A stretch of 17,122 nt of DNA from positions 1-17,122 of the forward strand of contig JAUWXH010000004.1 in assembly GCA_030616465.1 (NCBI GenBank), in the 5' to 3' direction. The notes under the pieces are model-generated. The model made no database searches. It had not been told where the DNA came from and was given only the letters and a program-made list of their open reading frames with translations. Positions 7,830-13,395 of this stretch are shown here, piece after piece (position 1 is the stretch's first letter; every line of letters begins with the position of its first letter). The position numbers were made by a program, and so were the translations under genes. This DNA is from Planctomycetota bacterium (GTDB taxonomy: Bacteria > Planctomycetota > Phycisphaerae > UBA1845 > Fen-1342).

Positions 7830-8240
7830 CTACCGCACAACCAGGCGACCCTGCTCGCCCACGTACGTTTCGAACCGCACGGCGGTACGCTCCTCCTCAT
7901 CCACGACCAGCCCGGAGATCTCGAAGCGCAGTTCGAGCCCGTCGGTGTGCGGCGCGTGCCGAACGGTGACATTCCTCAACCGCGGCTCGTAGCGCTCGAT
8001 GGTGCTGCGGATGGCGGCGGCAAAGCTGCCGATCGAGTCCGGCATGCTCCCGCGCACTTCGGTCATGTGCGGCAGGCCGTAGCGTGGGTCCGTCAAGCAG
8101 TTGCCGTGGCAGGTGTTCAGCAGGTTCTGCAAGTTGGTGAGGATCGAGTCGAAGATCTCCCGGCTGGAGACGCGCAGGTGTCGCTCACCCGTGGGGCCGG
8201 GGTTGCGCAACCGTTCGAGCAAGGTCCGTTGAATCGCCAT
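7830..8240 (-). CDS. tssE: T6SS baseplate protein TssE (gp25/GPW family)
   Basis: TssE is the gp25-like baseplate protein that anchors and nucleates the contractile sheath. The 136-residue product matches the family: a RTLLERL start, the SREIFDSILTNLQNLLNTCHG region, a TDPRYGLPHM motif and a IRSTIERYEPRLRNVTV core with the conserved ERYEPRL. A GTG at 8255 could extend it by 5 residues, but the ATG at 8240 has GGAG 6 bases upstream and is preferred. It is first in the visible tssE-F-G-H run, 143 bp ahead of tssF. A promoter-like pair inside the adjoining 92-bp repeat (8300-8328) would give a leader of about 50 bases. Confidence 0.92.
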   Translation of the reverse strand: MAIQRTLLERLRNPGPTGERHLRVSSREIFDSILTNLQNLLNTCHGNCLTDPRYGLPHMTEVRGSMPDSIGSFAAAIRSTIERYEPRLRNVTVRHAPHTDGLELRFEISGLVVDEEERTAVRFETYVGEQGRLVVR

Positions 8241-8250
8241 GTGGCTCTCC

Positions 8251-8342
8251 GCCACGCTGCGTACGTTCGGTACCCAAAATCGGTGGCATCGCCGGCGCCA
8301 GTATCGCGGTCCGCGAGCGGCGCGTAAAGGGATTGTTGACGC
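8251..8342. repeat. 92-bp direct repeat, copy 1
   Basis: Matches 9791-9882 at 90 of 92 positions, in the same orientation, 1540 bp apart. Similarity stops abruptly at both ends. Mismatches are at 8254 (A here, G in copy 2) and 8276 (A here, C in copy 2). It lies just upstream of tssE and may carry its promoter. Confidence 0.95.
8300..8328 (-). promoter_or_regulatory. Candidate promoter of the tssEFGH run
   Basis: On the minus strand TTTACG (8328-8323) and GATACT (8305-8300) are separated by 17 bases, each matching 4 of 6 consensus positions. The start point would be near 8293, about 50 bases ahead of the tssE ATG. It lies wholly inside repeat copy 1; the same pair recurs in copy 2 at 9840-9868. 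Confidence 0.4.
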
Positions 8343-8528
8343 TGCGCGGAAACGGGCCGGAGTCGCCGTCCTGGAGGCCTCCGGGGCAGGATGGGCTCCC
8401 TGGAGTGGTCAGATGGGCACGAGGCGCGGCGAGAAGGGCCGCTTTCGCTTCAATCGGGTAGCTCGCCCGGGTAGGATGGCTGCTTGAGGTGCGATAATTG
8501 GGAAATGTCGGCTTGGAGGAGATTCACG

Positions 8529-9620
8529 ATGGTCGGGAGAAGGACTGCGTGTACGAAGCGGTTCGGTGGTGCGGTTTTCCTGGCGTTGGCCGGTGGGGTG
8601 CTCGTCTGCCTGTTTTGGCCTTTGGCGTCCCATGCGTGCACGTCGTTCGTGCTGAGTGACGGTGAGCGTGTGCTCTTGGGATCGAACTTCGACAACGACT
8701 TTAAGCCGGGAATGCTCTACGTCAACAAGCGCGGCGTGCGCAAGACCGGTCTGGATCTCAATGACCAAAGCTCATCGGCGCGCTGGACGTCGAAGTATGG
8801 TAGCGTCACGGTCAACACGGCTCCCTATCAATACGCCTGGGCCGGAATCAACGAGGCCGGCCTGGCGATCAGCACCATGCAATTAGGCAAGACCGCAGTG
8901 CCCCCGCCCGATGACCGCCCGTCCCTCATTTCGGCCGCCTGGGTGCAATACGTGCTCGACACCTGCGCCACGATTGACGAGGTCATCGAGGCCGAGAAGC
9001 AGATGCGCCTCAGTTACGGCGTGGACCACTACCTGGTCTGCGATGATTCGGGGGGCTGTCTGGTCATCGAGTTCATCGCGGGCAAGCCCCTCTTGCATCG
9101 CGGTGAGGACTTGCCGATCAGGGCCTTGGCAAACGCTCCCTACGCCCAGTGCATCGAGCTTATGCGGGCGACCTCTCGGATGCCCCGGAATCTGTCCTCC
9201 GAGTCGCGTATGGCCCGGCTCGACCGAATGGCGCGCACCTACAAGTCCAAAGGCAAGGACTCCGGCATCGACTACGCCTTCAATATGCTGCAGGAAGTAT
9301 CGGCCCCGAGTACAACCTGGAGCCTGGTGTTCGACTTACGGGAACGGGCGCTGGTGTTCAGGACGTTCGAGAACCAACGCTCGCGGCGTGTAAACCTGCG
9401 AGTCTTGGATTTCTCCTGTGAGACTCCGGTCCGGATGCTTAACATGCACGCCAAGCTGCAAGGCGATATCACGGGTCAACTCGAAGAGTACTCACACGCA
9501 GCCATGGCTCAACATGCGCGCCGCGCGATCCGGTTTCACAAACCGGATTTCGGAGAGGACCTTATCGAACAGTCCATAACGCACGTGAAGAGCTTCGAGT
9601 GCGCCAAGACCGAGGACTAA
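8529..9620 (+). CDS. Secreted Ntn-hydrolase, choloylglycine hydrolase / penicillin V acylase family
   Basis: Predicted linear-amide C-N hydrolase (bile-salt hydrolase / penicillin V acylase / N-acyl-homoserine lactone acylase-like) with an N-terminal cysteine nucleophile. The frame extends upstream to a TTG at 8484, but the ATG at 8529 follows GGAGGAG by 7 bases and begins a clean signal peptide (basic start, hydrophobic 13-30, ...ASHA). Signal peptidase cleavage after Ala36 would expose Cys37 (CTSF), the expected catalytic residue. Other family marks are GSNFDND (51-57, active-site Asp), GINEAGLAIS (106-115), NAPY with Asn202, and TTWSLVFD (262-269). The 363-residue length is ordinary. The substrate is not predictable; bile salts are unlikely in a free-living bacterium, and acyl-homoserine lactones or acylated peptides are more plausible. 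The gene sits alone between the two 92-bp repeats, divergent from tssE. Confidence 0.85.
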   Translation: MVGRRTACTKRFGGAVFLALAGGVLVCLFWPLASHACTSFVLSDGERVLLGSNFDNDFKPGMLYVNKRGVRKTGLDLNDQSSSARWTSKYGSVTVNTAPYQYAWAGINEAGLAISTMQLGKTAVPPPDDRPSLISAAWVQYVLDTCATIDEVIEAEKQMRLSYGVDHYLVCDDSGGCLVIEFIAGKPLLHRGEDLPIRALANAPYAQCIELMRATSRMPRNLSSESRMARLDRMARTYKSKGKDSGIDYAFNMLQEVSAPSTTWSLVFDLRERALVFRTFENQRSRRVNLRVLDFSCETPVRMLNMHAKLQGDITGQLEEYSHAAMAQHARRAIRFHKPDFGEDLIEQSITHVKSFECAKTED

Positions 9621-9790
9621 GCGCAGAACAATCTAAGTTCCGTTCCCTCACGGTTTGACGATATGGCGTGTAGATCTGCGGGCGGAGCCGTTCTGCCGGC
9701 GCCGCGGGCGTAGCAGTTCCGCCACGCGCGAACGCGGCTCCGACTCCACCGGCGCCGAAACCTCGGCCCCCGCCTCCTCCAGCGCCTGGC

Positions 9791-9882
9791 GCCGCGCTGC
9801 GTACGTTCGGTACCCCAAATCGGTGGCATCGCCGGCGCCAGTATCGCGGTCCGCGAGCGGCGCGTAAAGGGATTGTTGACGC
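9791..9882. repeat. 92-bp direct repeat, copy 2
   Basis: Same orientation as 8251-8342 with two mismatches. It contains the same minus-strand promoter-like pair (TTTACG-17-GATACT at 9868-9840), which here would transcribe antisense into the end of the hydrolase gene. Its right end (TTGACG, 9876-9881) may serve as the -35 box of the gene at 9946. Confidence 0.95.
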
Positions 9883-9904
9883 GGTGCCGGCCCCGGGCCA
9901 CAAT
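9876..9904 (+). promoter_or_regulatory. Candidate promoter of the TlpA-like gene
   Basis: TTGACG (9876-9881) and CACAAT (9899-9904) are separated by 17 bases. The start would be near 9911, a leader of about 35 bases to the ATG at 9946. The -35 box lies in the shared end of repeat copy 2, while the -10 box lies in unique sequence. Copy 1 has the TTGACG but no matching -10. Confidence 0.4.
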
Positions 9905-9945
9905 CTAAAGGGGGTACGCCGATTTTATCTGCGAGGAGGACGGCG

Positions 9946-11025
9946 ATGCGTAGATTTGGAACATGCCTGGTGCTGCTGGCGTGTCTGTGGGCCGGTCCGA
10001 TCGTCCAAGCAGACGTGGAGTACGATCTGCTGATACAGGAGTTCGAGCAAGCGCAGGAGCAATGGTTCCAGCAGCCTCGTGAGGCAGAGGTCTCTAAGCG
10101 ACCAGCACACCCGGCGAAGGATTTCCTGCCTCGGTTCCGCCGCTACGCCGAAAAACACGCCGGCAGGTCGGAGGCCATTCCGGCCCTCGGGTGGATCGTC
10201 GGCGCTGCCGGGCAGATTTCGGACGGGCCGGGGAAACCAGGCGCTGATGTGACGTGGGCGCTCGAACGCCTGGCCAAAGATCACGCCGCGGACCCGGCCA
10301 TCAAGGATGTGCTGCGCGATTTCCGGTACTCCGCGTACGACGTGGGCCCAGAACCGCTGATCGCGTTGTACGAGCGAGTCATCAAGGCCAACAGCGACAA
10401 GCAGGCCCGGGCCAGCGCCTCGTTCAACCTGGCCTTTACGCTCTTCCGCAGTTGGGGCGCGTCGGCGGAGGATGGCGAGGCACGCGGCACCGAGAAGAAG
10501 CGGGCGGAGAAGCTGTTTCGCAAGATCGTGCAGGAGTATCCGGACACCGACGCGGCGAAGCGGGCCGAGGGTTACGTTTTCGAGATCGAGCATTTGCAGA
10601 TTGGCATGAAGGCGCCGGAGATCGTCGGGAGCGATGCGGACGGGAAGGAAATCCGGCTTTCACAGTTTCGCGGGCAAGTGGTTGTGCTGGACTTCTGGGG
10701 TTTCTGGTGAGGTCCTTGCCGCGCAATGCTCCCGCACGAGCGTGAGATGGTAAAACGGCTGGCGGATCAGCCGTTCACGCTGCTCGGGATCAACAGCGAT
10801 TCGAGCCGGTCGGCTCTGAAGAAGATCCTGGAAGACGAGAAGATCACCTGGCCCAACATCTACAATGGCCCGGCCGGACAGGGCGAGATCGCCAACCGCT
10901 GGAACGTCCACGGCTGGCCGACCATCTACATCCTCGACCACGAGGGCATCATCCGCCACCGCGGCCTGCGCGATAAGGCGATGGAAGAGGCGGTCGTCGA
11001 ACTGATCAAGAAGATCCCCGGCTGA
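9946..11025 (+). CDS. Secreted TlpA-like thioredoxin-fold oxidoreductase with in-frame TGA at the CXXC cysteine (probable selenoprotein)
   Basis: Read through one in-frame TGA at 10708-10710, this is a 359-residue periplasmic protein. The ATG follows GAGGAGG by 6 bases. Residues 1-22 are a signal peptide ending VQA. Residues 25-220 are helical and TPR-like. Residues 223-359 are a TlpA/redoxin domain: GMKAPEI start, VVVLDFWGFW, then TGA, GPCRAMLPHERE, and the cis-Pro motif GWPTIYILD. The TGA is residue 255, exactly the first active-site Cys of WCGPC. The frame is unbroken on both sides and ends at a normal TGA at 11023. Selenocysteine giving a UXXC redox centre is the best reading, since UXXC thioredoxin-fold selenoproteins are known in bacteria. 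The alternative is a nonsense mutation or sequencing error giving a dead protein. Role inferred: thiol-disulfide exchange in the envelope. Confidence 0.8.
10711..10746 (+). promoter_or_regulatory. Possible SECIS-type hairpin after the in-frame TGA
   Basis: Bacterial SECIS hairpins lie within the coding region just after UGA. Two alternative small hairpins occur here. One pairs 10726-10731 (ATGCTC) with 10738-10743 (GAGCGT) around CCGCAC. The other pairs CTC-x-CGC (10729-10735) with GCG-x-GAG (10740-10746) around ACGA, with its loop about 25 bases past the TGA, a suitable distance. Neither loop has the G at position 1 or 2 that bacterial SECIS models favour, so support is weak. Confidence 0.25.
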
Positions 11026-11051
11026 TCGGAGAAGGGGACGGACAAGCCCGG

Positions 11052-11699
11052 CTAAGACGGGTCTGCCTCGCTGAACGAGCCAGCCGCTTGCGCGGCGACG
11101 GCGTCTGCCAGGTGGGTCAACAGACCGTGCCAGGTCTCGCACAGCGGCGGCATTTCGTAGTGCAGCAGGTCGGCCAGCAGCACCATGTCACGGGCCTCGA
11201 ACGCGTCGCGGAGCTCGCGCAGCTTCTCGGCCAACTCGCTGACGTATTCGCGTATGGGACGGTCGCCATATTCGACCGCCGTCAGGTCTTCGCCCAGCAA
11301 GGCGCAGCACCGCACGATGACCTGCTGGCCTGCCTGCCAGACGCCGACCAACTCGCCGACACGCCCCAGGGCCTCGGCGACCTGACCGGCGTTGAGTTGG
11401 TCCGCGACCTCCTGCTGGGCCCGGCCTGCCGCCGCGAGCTGCTCCGCGGCTTGGCGCAGGGCGTCGGCGACGATGGCGCGCGGGTCACCGGACTCCAGAT
11501 CAACCTGGTCCTGCGGCGCAGGTGGCTGCGACAAACGCGCGTCGAGATCTTCGGGGAGCAGAAGCTGGCCGTTTACGGCGACGGAAACGACCAGCCGATC
11601 AGGCAGGTGTTCCGCACGAACCCGGTCAATGAGCGCTTGCAGCGTGTCCGCAGAAGCGAAGTCTGCCGCCATGCGTTGGCCGTCGAGCGTTACGATCAT
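11052..11699 (-). CDS. Conserved-looking protein of unknown function
   Basis: I do not recognise this family. The ATG at 11699 (MIVTLDGQRM) has GGAG 8 bases upstream and is preferred over a frame extension to 11762. The 215-residue product has a short beta-rich N-terminus (about 1-50), with a strand-like MIVTLDGQ and LVVSVAVNGQLLL that could be a small beta-grasp-like fold. A long, acidic, Ala/Leu/Gln-rich helical region follows (65-205), with no signal peptide, membrane segment or catalytic motif. This layout suggests a structural or regulatory partner. It ends 26 bp from the convergent end of the TlpA-like gene and is divergent from the gene at 11789. Confidence 0.75.
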   Translation of the reverse strand: MIVTLDGQRMAADFASADTLQALIDRVRAEHLPDRLVVSVAVNGQLLLPEDLDARLSQPPAPQDQVDLESGDPRAIVADALRQAAEQLAAAGRAQQEVADQLNAGQVAEALGRVGELVGVWQAGQQVIVRCCALLGEDLTAVEYGDRPIREYVSELAEKLRELRDAFEARDMVLLADLLHYEMPPLCETWHGLLTHLADAVAAQAAGSFSEADPS

Positions 11700-11788
11700 A
11701 AGTCGCTCTCCGTTTTCGGTGATATCGGACCATTGATGGCGGGCGGCTGAGCGCCCGGGCAATTCTTGCCGAGGTTGCCGGCCCCGCT

Positions 11789-12109
11789 ATGATCCCAACC
11801 GTGATGAAACGCCGCCCCCGCTGGCTCGAAAACTGGCTCCAACGACACCAAAGCCCGCTGTCGTTCTGGCTGCACCTGGTCGGAATCCCGCTCACCATCG
11901 CCGCCGTCGTACTGGCCGGCTACCAGCTCTATCTGTCGCGCTGGGACCTGTGGTACCGGCCGGTGCTGCTGCTGGCGGCGGGTTACCTGCTGCAATTCGT
12001 CGGCCATCTCCACGAGGGGAACGACATGGGCGAGGTGATCCTCCTCAAACGGCTGCTCGGGCGGCCTTTTACCGCCGTTTCAGCCCGCTATGCGCGGGAA
12101 AAGCAGTAA
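11789..12109 (+). CDS. Mpo1-like (DUF962) small membrane protein
   Basis: A 106-residue protein resembling the Mpo1/DUF962 family, whose yeast member is an Fe(II)-dependent dioxygenase of 2-hydroxy fatty acids at the membrane. Visible marks are W-x6-HQSP near His20, FWLHLVGIPLTI (His29) opening the first membrane segment (about 27-48), a second segment (56-73), and the FVGHLHEGND motif (His73, His75) after it. These histidines are candidate metal ligands. The start is uncertain: ATG 11789 lacks a close ribosome-binding site, and a promoter-like TTGCCG-16-TATGAT (11766-11793) overlaps it, which would favour the in-frame ATG at 11804 on a near-leaderless message. It ends 17 bp from the convergent STAS gene. 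Confidence 0.75.
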   Translation: MIPTVMKRRPRWLENWLQRHQSPLSFWLHLVGIPLTIAAVVLAGYQLYLSRWDLWYRPVLLLAAGYLLQFVGHLHEGNDMGEVILLKRLLGRPFTAVSARYAREKQ

Positions 12110-12126
12110 CGGGCCGGGCTGGGACC

Positions 12127-12624
12127 CTAATCGAGCTGGCGGCGGAGGAGTTCCGCAATGGGGGCGAAGACGGCTCGATTCTCTTCGTCGATCGCGGCCA
12201 ACTCCTCGTGCGCGCGCGCCATTATTTCGAGCGTGTCCCGGTCGGGGCGGTCGCTGCCGCCGCATGGAACCGGCCGTACGTGCTCCGGCGGCTGGGCGGC
12301 GGCAAACTCGAACAAGGCCGCGATGCGCATTTTCGCGAACGAGGTCTGGCAACGCGGCGAGCAGCCGACCAGGCGTAGCTTGCCGCCGGCCGTCCGCTGC
12401 AGACGCTTCTGCAACCCGATGAGCCAACCGGCGAAGGTGCTATCCACCCAGTCGCAGCCCGTCAGATCAAGCGTGATGTTGGGTCCGGCCTTGTGCGCCG
12501 CGAGATAGTCCGAGACCAGCCGGTCGGCCGTCGAGCAGACCCGCTGCGTGGCCCGCTCGTTCACCGCCAGGTAGAGCCCGCCCGCGGCGCTGCCGACGCC
12601 GATCGCGGGTGTTTGATCGCTCAT
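12127..12624 (-). CDS. STAS-domain protein (anti-sigma factor antagonist-like)
   Basis: STAS domains of the SpoIIAA type bind partner-switching kinases and are toggled by phosphorylation of a conserved serine. The ATG at 12624 (MSDQTPAIGV) gives 165 residues; the frame extends further to 12675 but without merit. Residues 15-110 fit a STAS fold: GLYLAVNERATQR, ITLDLTGCDWVDSTFAGWLIGL with Asp61-Ser62 at the phospho-site position, and GGKLRLVGCSP. A tail of about 50 residues (115-165) is acidic and helical, longer than in a minimal antagonist. No anti-sigma kinase or PP2C phosphatase gene is adjacent, so partners must be encoded elsewhere. No clear ribosome-binding site is seen; an extended -10 promoter lies at 12669-12664. 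Confidence 0.8.
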   Translation of the reverse strand: MSDQTPAIGVGSAAGGLYLAVNERATQRVCSTADRLVSDYLAAHKAGPNITLDLTGCDWVDSTFAGWLIGLQKRLQRTAGGKLRLVGCSPRCQTSFAKMRIAALFEFAAAQPPEHVRPVPCGGSDRPDRDTLEIMARAHEELAAIDEENRAVFAPIAELLRRQLD

Positions 12625-12663
12625 GGCACGAATCGCGGTGAATGGTCCATGTCTTCGGCGGCA

Positions 12664-12672
12664 AGTATACCA
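12664..12672 (-). promoter_or_regulatory. Extended -10 promoter upstream of the STAS gene
   Basis: On the minus strand TGG precedes TATACT (12669-12664), an extended -10 element matching 5 of 6 bases. There is no clear -35 box. The start would be near 12657, about 33 bases before the ATG at 12624. Confidence 0.4.
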
Positions 12673-12864
12673 CAAGTAGCAGCCCGGTGGTGGGGTGCAT
12701 CGAAAGCGGCGCGACGCCAGGCAACGTCGGTTCGCGCCGGAGCTGACGGCACGAGGGCGGTCGGCCTTGCCCGGCGCCCGACGACCCGGCTACGATGGAA
12801 CGAAGGGCGGCACTGTTCAGCGAAGCCGAGCCGTGCCCCCCCGGATGATACGAAGGGACGCCAC

Positions 12865-13245
12865 GTGGAAGAGAAAACCGTCGCCGTCGTGGGAGCGTCG
12901 GCCGATCGCTCGAAGTACAGCAACAAATCCGTCCGGGCCCATCTCAAGCAGGGCTGGGAGGTCTACCCGGTCAATCCCAAGGGCGGCCAAATCGAAGGGC
13001 TCAAGGTCTACACTTCGCTGGCGGAAATCCCCGTCAAGCTCGATCGCGTGACGCTCTATCTGCCGCCGGCGATCGGCCTGAAAACGCTCCCGGCCATCGT
13101 GGCAGCGAACCCGGGCGAACTCTTCGTCAACCCCGGGGCCGAGAGCGACGAGCTGGTCGCCGAAGCCCAACGGCTCGGCCTGGACCCGATCTTGGCGTGC
13201 AGCATCGTGGACCTCGGCACCACGCCGGCGGAGTTCCCCGACTAG
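12865..13245 (+). CDS. CoA-binding Rossmann-fold protein (YccU-like)
   Basis: A single-domain CoA-binding protein of 126 residues, the usual length of the YccU-type family, related to the nucleotide-binding domain of succinyl-CoA synthetase alpha. The GTG at 12865 is chosen because AAGGGA lies just upstream and the family start (VEEKTVAVVGASADRSKYSN) falls there; the frame is open far upstream but without domain content. Visible marks are the beta-strand and glycine turn VAVVGAS with the following SNK, WEVYPVNPKGGQIEGLKVY, the LDRVTLYLPP strand, and LFVNPGAESDEL. Cytoplasmic. The physiological role is unknown for most members; binding of CoA or a CoA ester is the only safe statement. It stands alone between a divergent STAS gene and the cyclase gene. 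Confidence 0.88.
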   Translation: MEEKTVAVVGASADRSKYSNKSVRAHLKQGWEVYPVNPKGGQIEGLKVYTSLAEIPVKLDRVTLYLPPAIGLKTLPAIVAANPGELFVNPGAESDELVAEAQRLGLDPILACSIVDLGTTPAEFPD

Positions 13246-13395
13246 CGGCGCGCGAGCCCATAGCGACAAGCTTGTTTGTCCCCGCCGACCATCCGTTCCG
13301 GAGCTGTCTGGACGAACCGGTGTTGCCCGCGTGGAGGATGGTTATCATGGGGCCGGCCCGCGCGGAGCGTGGCCGTTTGAGGGACTTGATCAGCC

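Larger units (their letters stand above)
9621..9945. other. Intergenic region with repeat copy 2 and promoter elements
   Basis: No gene is convincing in these 325 bp. They hold the second 92-bp repeat copy (9791-9882) and a candidate plus-strand promoter (9876-9904). The GC-rich stretch 9650-9790 reads on the minus strand as an open frame with coding-like codons (ALEEAGAEVSAPVESEP...) ending at 9648, but it has no start codon or ribosome-binding site. It may be a gene remnant or chance. Confidence 0.55.

Noticed and set aside
9648..9903. Minus-strand coding-like frame through repeat copy 2 (RQQSLYAPLADRDTGAGDATD...AELLRP)
   Set aside because: The codon pattern is suggestive of a gene 3' end, but there is no start codon or ribosome-binding site, no family recognised, and the repeat copy at 8251-8342 leads into different sequence. 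Kept only as a possible remnant.
10726..11025. Separate short gene starting at the ATG at 10726
   Set aside because: It is in the same frame as the upstream part and would begin in the middle of the thioredoxin active site. No ribosome-binding site precedes it. It is the continuation past the TGA.
13264..13273. Palindrome ACAAGCTTGT after the CoA-binding gene
   Set aside because: Short, no T-run, and expected by chance at this size; no evidence of an operator or terminator.
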